A stretch of DNA of 64,000 bases, taken from positions 2,976,001-3,040,000 of the forward strand of contig NZ_CP027727.1 in assembly GCF_003851685.1 (NCBI RefSeq), written 5' to 3'. Below are positions 46,942 through 56,513 of the stretch, in pieces (position 1 is the first letter of the stretch; every line of letters starts with the position of its first letter). The stretch comes from Pseudomonas sp. R5-89-07 (GTDB lineage Bacteria > Pseudomonadota > Gammaproteobacteria > Pseudomonadales > Pseudomonadaceae). The position numbers and the translations under genes were made by a program. Under the pieces are notes generated by a model that saw only the letters and a program-made list of their open reading frames with translations, had not been told where the DNA came from and made no database searches.

Positions 46942-48564
46942 GTGAACAAGGCTCACCCGCCCCTGCTCAGCCCAACGATCCGTCGACAGTCACTGGGTTT
47001 GGGGCTTTTGGCTCTGCTGCTGTTTATCACCGGTAACTGGCACCAGGCAATTATCGGCTTCGACTCGCGCTTCGTGCTGTTTGCCCAGGAAATGCTGCGC
47101 CACGGGCCGAGTTTCTTTCCCACCACCTACGGCCAGCCGTATGCCGACTACCTGGCCACCTCGACCCTGCTGACCTGGCTGTTGTCTCTGCCATTTGGCC
47201 AGGTCAACAGCCTCACGGCCTGGCTGCCCACCGCTATCGCTTCGGCGTCCATCGTGGTGCTGGTGTATCGACTTACCGCGCCCTATTCCCCACGCTGGGG
47301 CTTGCTGAGCATTGCAATGCTGTTGCTCAGCAGCACCTTTATCAGCGAAACCCGCGCCGTCTCCCTGGACCAGATGCTCGCGGCCGTGACCCTGGCGGTG
47401 TTTTACCTGGCTTATGCCCATGAACACTTTGCTGCGGCCAAGCGGATGCACTGGGTGTTTGCGCTGTTAATCCTCGGGTTTGCGATTCGCGGGCCGATTG
47501 GCCTGGTGATTCCTACCGGGGTGCTGTGCAGCTATTACCTGATCAACCGTCAATGGCGCCAGTTGTTCAGCTTCGGGCTGCTGGCGCTGGCCTTGCTGGC
47601 GGCGTGTATCGGCCTGCTGTTGCTGCTGGCCAAGCTCAGCGGTGGCGAAGACTTCATGCAGGACGTGATCCGCATGCAGTTTCTCGGGCGCATGGATGGC
47701 AGCGAAGGCTCTGGCGGCGTGCTGTATTACTTCACCAGCTCCCTCGGCAACTATGCGCTGGCCTATCCAGTAGCGCTTCTGGTGCTGCTGGCCGTGATCA
47801 GCGGCGGCCGCCGAGCGCCCGATCCGGCATTGAAGCTGGTGCTGTATTGCGCGGCGGCGGCGGTACTGGTGATGCTTGGCCTGTCGGTGCCCCAAGCGAA
47901 AAAGGCGCGGTATATCCTGCCGATGCTGCCGATGGCCGCAATCATCGCTGCGTATCCGTTTCAGGTGGCCCAGGGTCGTCTATTCGGCCTGCTGCGCGGT
48001 CTGATGCTGGTGGTGTGGACGCTGTTGCCCACGCTGCTGGTGGTCGGGCTGATCGTTGCGCGGCGACGCTACCCGGAACCGCTGGCCGATCTCGGGGTGA
48101 TCTTCGGCGTATTGACGCTGCTCCAAGTGCTGGCGGTACTGGCACTGTTCAGCGCTCGACTGCGCTGGGTTGGTCCGGCATTCGCTGCGGTGGTGGCGGT
48201 CTGGACGACTTACATCATGGTGGTCGAACCCCTGGAGCGCAGCCTTTACGACACGCGCACCTTTACCCTCGCAGTCAAGGCCCAGACCCAGCAACAACCG
48301 GCGCCGCTGGTACTGCACGCCTTGGGCAAAGACGCGAAAGCCATCAAGTTCATGGTCAACTTCGATTGTGACAAGGTCCCGCTGTTTACCCAGTTACCCG
48401 CCGAACTCCAGCCTATACAGGCGCCGGCCTGGCTGGTGATGAGCCAGGCAGATTTCGAGAACCTGACTGACCCACGCTTGCGTTCGCTCACGCCGACGCT
48501 CACTGGAGCGTTCGACAAGAACCCGTACGTGTTGCTGCATTTGGAGAAAATTCCACCTCCTTGA
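46942..48564 (+). CDS. ArnT-like GT39/GT83 membrane glycosyltransferase
   Basis: The 540-residue protein has about 11 hydrophobic segments. Its first loop has WHQAIIGFDSRFVLFAQEMLRHG, which resembles the acidic D/E loop of ArnT/PMT enzymes (FDSRF in place of DETRY). A C-terminal soluble domain follows. It starts at GTG 46942, three bases after the ugd stop, and ends at a strong terminator, so it belongs to the arn transcript. It probably transfers a lipid-linked sugar, but whether to lipid A is unknown. Confidence 0.78.
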   Translation: MNKAHPPLLSPTIRRQSLGLGLLALLLFITGNWHQAIIGFDSRFVLFAQEMLRHGPSFFPTTYGQPYADYLATSTLLTWLLSLPFGQVNSLTAWLPTAIASASIVVLVYRLTAPYSPRWGLLSIAMLLLSSTFISETRAVSLDQMLAAVTLAVFYLAYAHEHFAAAKRMHWVFALLILGFAIRGPIGLVIPTGVLCSYYLINRQWRQLFSFGLLALALLAACIGLLLLLAKLSGGEDFMQDVIRMQFLGRMDGSEGSGGVLYYFTSSLGNYALAYPVALLVLLAVISGGRRAPDPALKLVLYCAAAAVLVMLGLSVPQAKKARYILPMLPMAAIIAAYPFQVAQGRLFGLLRGLMLVVWTLLPTLLVVGLIVARRRYPEPLADLGVIFGVLTLLQVLAVLALFSARLRWVGPAFAAVVAVWTTYIMVVEPLERSLYDTRTFTLAVKAQTQQQPAPLVLHALGKDAKAIKFMVNFDCDKVPLFTQLPAELQPIQAPAWLVMSQADFENLTDPRLRSLTPTLTGAFDKNPYVLLHLEKIPPP

Positions 48565-48594
48565 ATGTGTTTCCAGCTGCCCTGTACGAAAAAG

Positions 48595-48623
48595 CGCCCA
48601 CGCATAATCCCGTGGGCGTTTTT
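48595..48623 (+). terminator. Rho-independent terminator of the arn operon
   Basis: CGCCCACG (48595-48602) pairs with CGTGGGCG (48611-48618) across an eight-base loop. AAAAA lies before the stem and TTTTT after it. It lies about 30 bp after the GT gene stop. Confidence 0.85.
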
Positions 48624-48807
48624 CATCATAATCATCGAGAAAACACCTACAGTACTTTGCGTAAGGACCAGTGCACTTTGCCTTCCGACGCCTGGAACCC
48701 AACTGTAGACTCGTTGCCAACTGCATTAATTATTTACCACCCACATCAGGTTCTGTCTGGGCCAGTTTCGGTCAGCGACCCTGCATAACAACAAGGAGGG
48801 CAATGCC

Positions 48808-49023
48808 GTGCCAGAGAATGGATTACCTGTGGCGGTGCCAAGACTTGATCGGTTGATGGGGCTGCGCGATGCACTGGTGGCGCTGAAGGGCCCGCTGGCC
48901 GAGGAGCCAGGCATGCAGGAGAACCTGCAAAAACGCCTGATCAACGAAGAGGTCGACACGCTTGTACTGGGCAAGCTCAGCACCCCGGCCCCCCATAGCG
49001 CCGGGCATATTCCGTCGGCTTGA
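48808..49023 (+). CDS. Small protein of unknown function
   Basis: The 71-residue mostly helical protein (VPRLDRLMGLRDALVALKGPLAEEPGMQENLQKRLINEEVDTLVLGKL) has no known domain or signal. I place the start at GTG 48808, seven bases after AAGGAGGG. An ATG at 48803 is in another frame and closes after 18 codons. It lies alone between the arn terminator and the HPP gene. Confidence 0.55.
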   Translation: MPENGLPVAVPRLDRLMGLRDALVALKGPLAEEPGMQENLQKRLINEEVDTLVLGKLSTPAPHSAGHIPSA

Positions 49024-49188
49024 ATACATAAAATCTGCATTCAAACTTCATTAATATGCATTGGTGTTGTTCCAAACCAGTTGGCACACTGCACGCGTTC
49101 CTTCCCCCAATGTTGGAATCTTCAGAGGGCTTTTCCGGGCAACCAGGCAGGCCTTTTTTTTCGTCTCCCGTTTAAGGACCGCTTTTCA

Positions 49189-49896
49189 ATGCTCGCTCGC
49201 TGGTTACCCGCTGCCATCAATACCCGCCCCACTGAATGGAGCCGCGCCGCTATCGGCATGGCGTTAGGCACAATGCTCAGCGTCTGGGTGTGTGCCCAGG
49301 TGTTTGGCATGGAAGTCGCCCTCCATCTGCTTGGCCCGCTGGGAGCTTCGGCGGTGCTGCTGTTCGCGGTATCGTCGGGAGCACTGGCACAGCCGTGGTC
49401 GATTATCGGCAGTTACCTGTGCGCCGGCGTAGTGGCATTGCTCGTGGCGCGGGTGTTGGGGCGCACCCTGGGCAGCGCTTGCCTGGCGGCGGGCATGACG
49501 GTGGTGCTGATCTGCTGGCTACGCTGCCTGCACCCACCGGCCGGTGGCCTGGCCATGACGCTGGTACTGGCCGATCCCGCCTCCATTGCCCTCGGCTGGC
49601 ACGCGCTGGCCCCGGTCATGCTGGGTGCCGGCGTGCTGCTGACCAGCGCCTTGGCTTATAACAACGCCACCCGCACCCGTTATCCCAAGGGGTTGGCCGA
49701 GCCGACGCCGGTCGTGATCGGCGCTGCGCCCGTAACCGATCCAGCCATCACCGCCGCCGACCTCAAGCTGGCATTGGCCGACATGGAGCAGTTCTTCGAC
49801 GTCGAGCCCACGGCACTGGAGCAATTGATTCATGCCGCCGAAGGCCACGCGCGGCGTCGCAGTATCGGTGAGGTCCTGGCCAGCCGCGTGGTTTGA
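49189..49896 (+). CDS. HPP-family integral membrane protein
   Basis: The 235-residue protein has four to five TM helices. It has the family signature GPLGASAVLLFAVSSGALAQPW, and LHPPAGGLAMT, which contains the HPP motif. A hydrophilic C-terminal tail follows. HPP proteins are related to nitrite or small-anion channels of plastids and cyanobacteria. The substrate here is unknown. ATG 49189 follows AAGGA at 49174, ten bases upstream. Confidence 0.82.
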   Translation: MLARWLPAAINTRPTEWSRAAIGMALGTMLSVWVCAQVFGMEVALHLLGPLGASAVLLFAVSSGALAQPWSIIGSYLCAGVVALLVARVLGRTLGSACLAAGMTVVLICWLRCLHPPAGGLAMTLVLADPASIALGWHALAPVMLGAGVLLTSALAYNNATRTRYPKGLAEPTPVVIGAAPVTDPAITAADLKLALADMEQFFDVEPTALEQLIHAAEGHARRRSIGEVLASRVV

Positions 49897-50027
49897 CCTA
49901 CTCTGCATAAATGCAACAACGACCTGCAGGTTTCCGGGTTGTATGCGGCAAATTTGCACTGGTACGATCACGCGATGGTTCGTGCGCGAACATCTTGATA
50001 AAGAACAATAAAAGCAGGGAGTTAGTG

Positions 50028-51131
50028 ATGACTGCTCAGGTGTCCTCCGAAGCAAGCCACGCCGATATTCAGCAGCAAGAAATACTGAGTGAGGTGCGTA
50101 ACCACATCGGTCACCTCACCCTCAATCGGCCCGCCGGTTTGAATGCCATCACGCTGGACATGGTGCGCTCGATGACCGCGCAGCTACAGGCCTGGGCCGA
50201 TGATCCGCAGGTCTACGCCGTTGTGCTGCGCGGTGCCGGCGACAAGGCCTTCTGTGCAGGCGGCGATATTCGTTCCCTGTACGACAGTTTCAAGGGTGGC
50301 CACACCCTGCATGAAGACTTCTTCGTCGAGGAATATGCCCTTGACCTGGCCATTCACCATTACCCTAAGCCGGTCCTGGCCTTGATGGACGGCTTCGTGC
50401 TTGGCGGCGGCATGGGCCTGGTACAAGGCGCCGACCTGCGTGTGGTCACCGAGCGCAGTCGACTGGCGATGCCGGAAGTGGCCATCGGGTATTTTCCGGA
50501 CGTGGGCGGCAGCTATTTCCTGCCGCGTATCCCTGGGGAATTGGGGATTTACCTTGGCGTCACCGGGGTGCAGATCCGCGCGGCGGATGCCCTCTACTGC
50601 GGTCTGGCGGATTGGTACCTCGACAGCGCCAAGCTGACAGAACTTGCGCACAAGCTTGATAGCCTGTCATGGGGCGATTCTCCCCTCAAGGACCTGCAAG
50701 GTGTGCTCGCCAAGCTGGCCGTACAGCAATTGCCCGATGCCCCGCTGGCGGCCTTGCGCCCGGCCATCGACCATTTCTTCGCCCTCCCGGACGTACCGAG
50801 CATTGTCGAGCAACTGCAGCAGGTCACCGTCGCCGACAGCCACGAATGGGCACTGACCACCGCCAACCTGATGCAGACCCGCTCGCCCCTGGCCATGGCC
50901 GTCACCCTGCACATGCTGCGCCGTGGTCGCCACCTGCCGCTTGAACAATGCTTTGCCCTGGAGCTGCACCTGGACCGCCAATGGTTTGCCCGCGGAGACC
51001 TGATCGAAGGGGTTCGCGCGCTGATCATCGATAAAGACAAGAACCCGCAGTGGAACCCACCCACTCTGCAGAGACTGGACGCCGACCATGTCGAAAGCTT
51101 TTTTCGCGACTTCGCGCAGATTGAGAACTAA
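50028..51131 (+). CDS. Enoyl-CoA hydratase/3-hydroxyisobutyryl-CoA hydrolase family
   Basis: The 367-residue crotonase-fold protein has the long C-terminal extension of 3-hydroxyisobutyryl-CoA hydrolases. Motifs are LNRPAGLNAIT, AFCAGGDIRSLYDS, GGGMGLVQGAD, MPEVAIGYFPDVGGSYFLPR and the late LDRQWFARGDLIEGVRALIIDKDKNPQW. It removes CoA from 3-hydroxyisobutyryl-CoA in valine breakdown. ATG 50028 follows GGGAG. It is four bases before the acyl-CoA dehydrogenase gene. Confidence 0.87.
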   Translation: MTAQVSSEASHADIQQQEILSEVRNHIGHLTLNRPAGLNAITLDMVRSMTAQLQAWADDPQVYAVVLRGAGDKAFCAGGDIRSLYDSFKGGHTLHEDFFVEEYALDLAIHHYPKPVLALMDGFVLGGGMGLVQGADLRVVTERSRLAMPEVAIGYFPDVGGSYFLPRIPGELGIYLGVTGVQIRAADALYCGLADWYLDSAKLTELAHKLDSLSWGDSPLKDLQGVLAKLAVQQLPDAPLAALRPAIDHFFALPDVPSIVEQLQQVTVADSHEWALTTANLMQTRSPLAMAVTLHMLRRGRHLPLEQCFALELHLDRQWFARGDLIEGVRALIIDKDKNPQWNPPTLQRLDADHVESFFRDFAQIEN

Positions 51132-51134
51132 GCC

Positions 51135-52286
51135 ATGCAAGATCTTGAATACACAGAAGAACAAGTAATGATCCGCGACATGGCCCGTGATTTTGCCCGT
51201 GGCGAAATCGCGCCCCATGCCCAAGCCTGGGAAAAGGCCGGCTGGATCGACGACGCGCTGGTGGCCAAAATGGGCGAACTGGGCCTGCTTGGCATGGTGG
51301 TGCCGGAAGAATGGGGCGGCACTTACGTTGACTACGTGGCCTATGCCCTGGCCGTAGAGGAAATTTCCGCTGGCGACGGCGCCACGGGCGCACTGATGAG
51401 TATCCACAATTCAGTGGGTTGCGGCCCGATCCTCAACTACGGCACAGAAGCGCAGAAACACACCTGGCTGGGCGCGCTTGCCAGCGGCCAGGCCATCGGC
51501 TGCTTTTGCCTGACCGAGCCCCAGGCCGGTTCCGAAGCTCATAACCTGCGCACCCGTGCCGAACTGCAAGACGGCCAGTGGGTGATCAACGGCGCCAAGC
51601 AGTTTGTCAGCAATGGCAAGCGCGCGCAGTTGGCCATTGTGTTCGCGGTGACCGACCCGGAGCTGGGCAAGAAAGGCATTTCGGCATTCCTGGTACCCAC
51701 GGATACGCAGGGCTTCGTGGTCGACCGCACCGAACACAAAATGGGCATTCGGGCCTCCGACACCTGCGCCGTGACGTTCAACCAATGCACGGTGCCCGAA
51801 GCCAACCTGCTGGGCGAGCGCGGCAAAGGCCTGGCCATCGCGCTGTCCAACCTGGAGGGCGGGCGTATCGGTATCGCCGCCCAGGCCCTTGGCATCGCCC
51901 GGGCCGCCTTTGAAGCGGCGTTGGCCTATGCCCGTGACCGGGTGCAGTTTGACAAAGCCATCATCGAACACCAGAGCGTGGCTAACCTGCTGGCCGATAT
52001 GCAAACCCAGCTGAACGCGGCGCGCCTGCTGATCCTGCACGCCGCCCGCCTGCGCAGCGCCGGCAAGCCGTGCCTGTCGGAAGCGTCCCAGGCCAAGCTG
52101 TTTGCCTCGGAAATGGCCGAAAAGGTCTGCTCGAAGGCGATGCAGATACATGGTGGGTATGGCTACCTGGAAGACTATCCGGTGGAGCGTTACTACCGGG
52201 ATGCCCGGATCACCCAGATTTACGAGGGCACTAGCGAGATCCAGCGAATGGTGATTGCCAGGGAGCTGAAGCACTACCAGCTCTGA
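51135..52286 (+). CDS. Acyl-CoA dehydrogenase (isobutyryl-CoA type inferred)
   Basis: The 383-residue FAD enzyme has [19 protein letters not shown], the [19 protein letters not shown] helix, [37 protein letters not shown] with the catalytic Glu in YEGTS. It introduces a 2,3-double bond into a short or branched acyl-CoA. Pairing with the hydroxyisobutyryl-CoA hydrolase points to isobutyryl-CoA in valine catabolism. It is separated by three bases from that gene and followed by tandem REP elements. Confidence 0.86.
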   Translation: MQDLEYTEEQVMIRDMARDFARGEIAPHAQAWEKAGWIDDALVAKMGELGLLGMVVPEEWGGTYVDYVAYALAVEEISAGDGATGALMSIHNSVGCGPILNYGTEAQKHTWLGALASGQAIGCFCLTEPQAGSEAHNLRTRAELQDGQWVINGAKQFVSNGKRAQLAIVFAVTDPELGKKGISAFLVPTDTQGFVVDRTEHKMGIRASDTCAVTFNQCTVPEANLLGERGKGLAIALSNLEGGRIGIAAQALGIARAAFEAALAYARDRVQFDKAIIEHQSVANLLADMQTQLNAARLLILHAARLRSAGKPCLSEASQAKLFASEMAEKVCSKAMQIHGGYGYLEDYPVERYYRDARITQIYEGTSEIQRMVIARELKHYQL

Positions 52287-52306
52287 CTGACACACCGTCA
52301 GTAACT

Positions 52307-52394
52307 GTGGGAGGGGGCTTGCCCCCGATGGCGCTGGATCAGTCAATATTTCTGTCGACTGTCACACCGCTATCGGGGGCAAGCCCCCTCCCAC
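52307..52394. repeat. REPIN copy 1
   Basis: GTGGGAGGGGGCTTGCCCCC at 52307 and its inverted copy ending at 52394 enclose a short AT-richer loop, the structure of a Pseudomonas REPIN. It is 88 bp long. A second copy begins 182 bp downstream. Both lie between convergent operons. Confidence 0.87.
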
Positions 52395-52488
52395 ATTTGG
52401 AACTTCAGTGCGGTTGGTGCTAGAGGCCGACCTGCTGATCCAACTGGTTGAAGCATTGCCCGCTCTAACTGACACACCATAAGTAACT

Positions 52489-52576
52489 GTGGGAGGGGGC
52501 TTGCCCCCGATGGCGGTAGATCAGTCAATATTTCTGTCGACTGTCACACCGCCATCGGGGGCAAGCCCCCTCCCAC
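52489..52576. repeat. REPIN copy 2
   Basis: A second 88-bp REPIN has the same arms and a loop differing from copy 1 at about three positions. About 20 bp before each copy is also similar (GACACACC, then AGTAACT). This suggests tandem duplication of a 182-bp unit. The rest of 52287-52606 holds no gene. Confidence 0.87.
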
Positions 52577-52606
52577 ATTTGGATCTCAGTGTTGTGAAGG
52601 ACCTGC

Positions 52607-53380
52607 TTACTTGTCCTTGAACTCCGGTGCCCGCTTGGCCACGAACGCGGCCATGCCTTCCTTCTGATCCTGGGTCGCGAACGCTGCATGGAACACACGA
52701 CGTTCAAAACGCACGCCTTCGGACAGGCTCACTTCGAACGCGCGGTTCACGCTTTCCTTGACCATCATGCTGATCGGTACCGATTTACTGGCGATCAGGG
52801 TGGCCACTTTCAACGCTTCGTCCAGCAGTTCGTCCGCCGGCACGATACGCGCGACGATCCCGCAACGTTCTGCTTCTACCGCGTCGATAAAGCGCCCGGT
52901 CAGGCACATTTCCATGGCCTTGGCCTTGCCTACCGCACGGGTAAGGCGCTGAGTGCCGCCCATGCCTGGCAATACGCCCAGGTTGACTTCCGGCTGACCG
53001 AACCTGGCGCTGTCACCGGCCAGGATAAAATCGCACATCAAGGCCAGTTCGCAGCCGCCACCGAGGGCAAAGCCGTTGACTGCCGCAATGATCGGCTTGC
53101 GGCGGTTGGCCACGCGGTCGCTGTCGCTGAACAGGTCGTCCAGGTAGATCTGCGGGTAGGTCAGATCGGCCATTTCCTTGATGTCGGCACCGGCGGCGAA
53201 GGCTTTCTTCGAGCCGGTCAGCACGATGCAACCGATCTGCGGGTTGGCTTCCAGGCCGTCCAGCGCCTGGTTCAACTCGCTGACCAGTTGGGCGTTCAAG
53301 GCGTTCAGCGCCTGCGGGCGGTTGAGGGTAATCAGCCCGACGCGGCCTTGGACTTCGAGCAAAATGGTTTCGTAACTCAT
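52607..53380 (-). CDS. Enoyl-CoA hydratase
   Basis: The 257-residue crotonase has [27 protein letters not shown] (oxyanion hole), [15 protein letters not shown] and [19 protein letters not shown] with catalytic Glu residues. It hydrates trans-2-enoyl-CoA. It is the last gene of a reverse-strand operon with ligase, SDR, thiolase and acyl-CoA dehydrogenase, a set resembling the short-chain/isoleucine cluster of P. putida (recalled as PP_2213-2217). ATG 53380 is 11 bp after the dehydrogenase stop. Confidence 0.88.
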   Translation of the reverse strand: MSYETILLEVQGRVGLITLNRPQALNALNAQLVSELNQALDGLEANPQIGCIVLTGSKKAFAAGADIKEMADLTYPQIYLDDLFSDSDRVANRRKPIIAAVNGFALGGGCELALMCDFILAGDSARFGQPEVNLGVLPGMGGTQRLTRAVGKAKAMEMCLTGRFIDAVEAERCGIVARIVPADELLDEALKVATLIASKSVPISMMVKESVNRAFEVSLSEGVRFERRVFHAAFATQDQKEGMAAFVAKRAPEFKDK

Positions 53381-53391
53381 GTATCGGCTCC

Positions 53392-54519
53392 TTAAAGATT
53401 GCGTGAGATGACCATGCGCTGGATATCGCTGGTGCCTTCGTAAATCTGGCAGACCCGCACATCGCGGTAGATCCGCTCCAACGGGAAGTCGCTCAGGTAA
53501 CCGTAACCGCCCAGGGTTTGCAAGGCGGCCGAGCAGACTTTCTCGGCCATTTCCGACGCGAACAGCTTGGCCATGGAGGCCTCGACCAGCGCCGGTTTGC
53601 CGCTGTCGCGCAGGGCGGCCGCGTAATGGACCATTTGCCGGGCCACGGCAATTTGCGTGGCCATGTCCGCCAGGCGAAAGGCCACGGCCTGGTGTTCGAT
53701 CAGGGCCTTGCCGAAGCTTTCCCGCTCGCGGGCGTAGTCGCGGGCCGCTTCAAACGCGGCGCGGGCCATGCCCACCGATTGCGCGGCAATGCCCACGCGC
53801 CCGCCTTCAAGGTTGGCCAGGGCGATCCGGTAGCCCTCGCCCTCCTCGCCCAGACGGTTGGCGAGCGGCACCTTCACGTCTTCAAACAGGATCTGACAGG
53901 TATCCGAGGCGTGCTGCCCCAGCTTGTCCTCGACCCGCGCCACGGTATAGCCCGGTGAATCGGTGGGAACGATAAACGCACTGATGCCGCGCTTGCCCGC
54001 CGTCGGGTCAGTGACCGCAAACACAATCACCACGCCGGCGTTTTGCCCGGAGGTGATGAATTGTTTGCAGCCGTTGAGCACGTAATGGTCACCCTCAAGG
54101 CGCGCACGGGTTTTAAGGCTGCTGGCATCGGAACCGGCCTGGGGCTCGGTCAGCGCAAAGGCGCCGAGCATGGCCCCGCTGGCCAGCGGCTCGAGGAATT
54201 GTTCCTTCTGCTGGTCATTGCCGAACTTGAGGATCGGCACGCAACCCACCGAGTTGTGCACGCTCATGATGGTGGAGCATGCCCCGTCGCCGGCAGCAAT
54301 TTCTTCCAGGGCCATGGCGTAGGCCAGGTAACCCGTGTCGCAGCCGCCCCATTGTTCCGGCACGAGCATGCCGAAAAAGCCCAGTTCGGCCATCTCACCG
54401 ATGGCTTCTCTGGGAAAGCGATGCTCGCGGTCCCATTCGGCGGCGAACGGTTTCAAACGTTCCTGGGCAAACTGCCGGGCCGCGTCGCTGATTTGCAGGT
54501 GTTCGTCATTAGGCAGCAT
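53392..54519 (-). CDS. Acyl-CoA dehydrogenase, short/branched-chain type
   Basis: The 375-residue FAD enzyme has [72 protein letters not shown], the last holding the catalytic Glu. In the context of the type II hydroxyacyl-CoA dehydrogenase it probably oxidises 2-methylbutyryl-CoA from isoleucine, though other short acyl-CoAs are possible. It lies between enoyl-CoA hydratase and thiolase with 9-11 bp gaps. Confidence 0.88.
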   Translation of the reverse strand: MLPNDEHLQISDAARQFAQERLKPFAAEWDREHRFPREAIGEMAELGFFGMLVPEQWGGCDTGYLAYAMALEEIAAGDGACSTIMSVHNSVGCVPILKFGNDQQKEQFLEPLASGAMLGAFALTEPQAGSDASSLKTRARLEGDHYVLNGCKQFITSGQNAGVVIVFAVTDPTAGKRGISAFIVPTDSPGYTVARVEDKLGQHASDTCQILFEDVKVPLANRLGEEGEGYRIALANLEGGRVGIAAQSVGMARAAFEAARDYARERESFGKALIEHQAVAFRLADMATQIAVARQMVHYAAALRDSGKPALVEASMAKLFASEMAEKVCSAALQTLGGYGYLSDFPLERIYRDVRVCQIYEGTSDIQRMVISRNL

Positions 54520-54528
54520 GGTCAGTCC

Positions 54529-55713
54529 TTAATACAGGCATTCAACGGCCATGGCCGTGGCTTCACCACCGCCGATACAGATCGCGGCGACGCCACGCTT
54601 CAGGCCTTTCTGGCGCAGCGCCGAGAGCAGGGTCACCAGGATGCGCGCCCCCGAGGCGCCGATCGGGTGGCCCAGGGCACAGGCGCCGCCGTGCACGTTG
54701 ACCTTGCTGTGGGGAATCTCCAACTTGCTCATGGTAACCAGGCTGACCACCGCGAAGGCTTCGTTGATCTCGAACAGGTCGACCTGCTCCAGGTTCCAGC
54801 CGGTTTTGCTCATCAGCTTGCGGATCGCCCCGACAGGTGCCACCGGAAACAGCCCCGGCTCATCGGCAAACGCCGCATGCCCATGAATCACCGCCAGGGG
54901 CTTGAGGCCGCGCTGCCGCGCCTCGGACTCACGCATCAACAGCAGCGCCGCGGCGCCATCGGAGATCGAGCTGGAGTTGGCTGCGGTTACCGTGCCGCCT
55001 TCGCGGAACGCTGGTTTCAGGCTCGCGATCTTGTCCAGCCGGGCCTTGGGCGGCTGTTCGTCATGCAGGATAGTTTTTTGCTCTTTGCCGACGGTGACCT
55101 GTACCGGGACAATCTCGGCGGCAAAACTGCCGTGGGTGATGGCTTCCTGGGCGCGCGTCAGGGAGGCAATCGCAAAATCGTCCTGGGCTTGCCGGGTAAA
55201 ACCGTTGTGCTCAGCGCAGTCCTCGGCAAAGGTACCCATCAGGCGGCCTTTGTCGTAAGCGTCTTCCAGGCCGTCGAGGAACATATGGTCGAGCACCTTG
55301 CCGTGGCCCATGCGATAGCCGCTGCGGGCGCGGTCGAGCAGGTACGGCGCATTGGACATGCTTTCCATGCCGCCGGCGATCACCACGTCGACGCTGCCGG
55401 CGCGCAACGCATCGTGCGCCAGAATCGTCGCCTCCATGCCGGAGCCGCACATCTTGTTGAGGGTGGTGCAGCGAGTCGACTTATCTAGCCCGGCGCCTAG
55501 CGCGGCCTGGCGAGCCGGCGCCTGGCCGAGGCCCGCGGGCAGCACACAGCCAAACAGCACCTCATCCACGGCGTCGGTGGCGATACCGGCCCGCTCGACC
55601 GCCGCACGGATCGCGGCGGCGCCCAGTTGCGGCGCGGTCAGGCCCTTGAGGTCGCCCTGGAACCCGCCCATGGGCGTGCGCACGGCGCTGACGATAACAA
55701 TAGGATCGTTCAT
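54529..55713 (-). CDS. Acetyl-CoA acyltransferase (thiolase)
   Basis: The 394-residue thiolase has its nucleophilic Cys in LNKMCGSGMEA (near residue 90), the His in HGGACALGHPIGASG and the second Cys in AAICIGGGEATA. It cleaves 3-ketoacyl-CoA, here probably 2-methylacetoacetyl-CoA to acetyl- and propionyl-CoA. It is 11 bp after the SDR gene and nine bases before the dehydrogenase. ATG 55713. Confidence 0.9.
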   Translation of the reverse strand: MNDPIVIVSAVRTPMGGFQGDLKGLTAPQLGAAAIRAAVERAGIATDAVDEVLFGCVLPAGLGQAPARQAALGAGLDKSTRCTTLNKMCGSGMEATILAHDALRAGSVDVVIAGGMESMSNAPYLLDRARSGYRMGHGKVLDHMFLDGLEDAYDKGRLMGTFAEDCAEHNGFTRQAQDDFAIASLTRAQEAITHGSFAAEIVPVQVTVGKEQKTILHDEQPPKARLDKIASLKPAFREGGTVTAANSSSISDGAAALLLMRESEARQRGLKPLAVIHGHAAFADEPGLFPVAPVGAIRKLMSKTGWNLEQVDLFEINEAFAVVSLVTMSKLEIPHSKVNVHGGACALGHPIGASGARILVTLLSALRQKGLKRGVAAICIGGGEATAMAVECLY

Positions 55714-55724
55714 GAAATTCCTCC

Positions 55725-56495
55725 TTACTTGGCCGCCATGCGCAAGGCGCCGTCAAGCCGGATCACCTCGCCATTGAGCATGCTGTTTTCAATGATGTGC
55801 CGCACCAGCGCCGCATATTCGGCGGGTTTGCCCAGGCGTGGCGGGAACGGCACGCCAGCGGCGAGGGATTCGCGTACTTCAGGGGTCATGCCGGCCATCA
55901 TCGGGGTTTCGAAAATGCCCGGGGCGATGGTCATCACCCGGATACCAAAACGCGCCAGTTCACGGGCGGCCGGCAACGTGAGGCTGGCAATCGCGCCCTT
56001 GGATGCGGCGTACGCAGCCTGGCCGATCTGCCCGTCAAACGCCGCCACCGAGGCGGTATTGATGATCACACCGCGTTCACCCTCGGCATTCGCTTCGGTT
56101 TCAGCGATAGCCGCAGCAGCCAGGCGCAACAGGTTGAAGCTGCCGATCAGGTTGACGTTGATCACCTGGGCGAAGCTGGCCAGGGCATGCGGGCCGTTTT
56201 TGCCGAGGATTTTCTCGCCTCGCACCACGCCGGCACAGTTGACCAACCCATGCAAACCGCCAAAGGCAGCAACGGTGGCTTGCACCGCCGCTTCGGCAGC
56301 CGCTTCCTGGCTGATATCGGCCACGGCGCTGCGGGCGTTGTCGCCCAGCTGCGTGGCTTTTGCGGCAACGGCCTCGGCGTTGAGGTCCACCAGCATGACC
56401 TTGGCGCCCGCCGCGACCAGCATGTCGGCGGTGGCTGCACCGAGGCCCGAAGCGCCGCCGCTGATGAGGAATACCTTGTTTTCAATCTGCATCAC
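55725..56495 (-). CDS. 3-hydroxyacyl-CoA dehydrogenase type II (SDR)
   Basis: The 256-residue classical SDR has [10 protein letters not shown] at the cofactor site, NCAG, a Ser in [11 protein letters not shown] and YAASKGAI (Tyr-x-x-x-Lys). It resembles HSD17B10-type enzymes that oxidise 2-methyl-3-hydroxybutyryl-CoA in isoleucine breakdown. Unlike the SDR at 19334, its catalytic Tyr is present. It is second in the reverse operon, 18 bp after the ligase gene. Confidence 0.9.
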   Translation of the reverse strand: MMQIENKVFLISGGASGLGAATADMLVAAGAKVMLVDLNAEAVAAKATQLGDNARSAVADISQEAAAEAAVQATVAAFGGLHGLVNCAGVVRGEKILGKNGPHALASFAQVINVNLIGSFNLLRLAAAAIAETEANAEGERGVIINTASVAAFDGQIGQAAYAASKGAIASLTLPAARELARFGIRVMTIAPGIFETPMMAGMTPEVRESLAAGVPFPPRLGKPAEYAALVRHIIENSMLNGEVIRLDGALRMAAK

Positions 56496-56513
56496 TGTTT
56501 CCTTTTGAACGGG

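Noticed and set aside
49024..49188. T-rich run before the HPP gene, considered as a terminator or riboswitch
   Set aside because: A run of T near 49153-49161 follows only a weak GC stem, so I could not support a defined structure.
54043..55488. 481-codon forward frame opposite acyl-CoA dehydrogenase and thiolase
   Set aside because: Same reason: it spans two real reverse-strand genes and their gap and has no family features.
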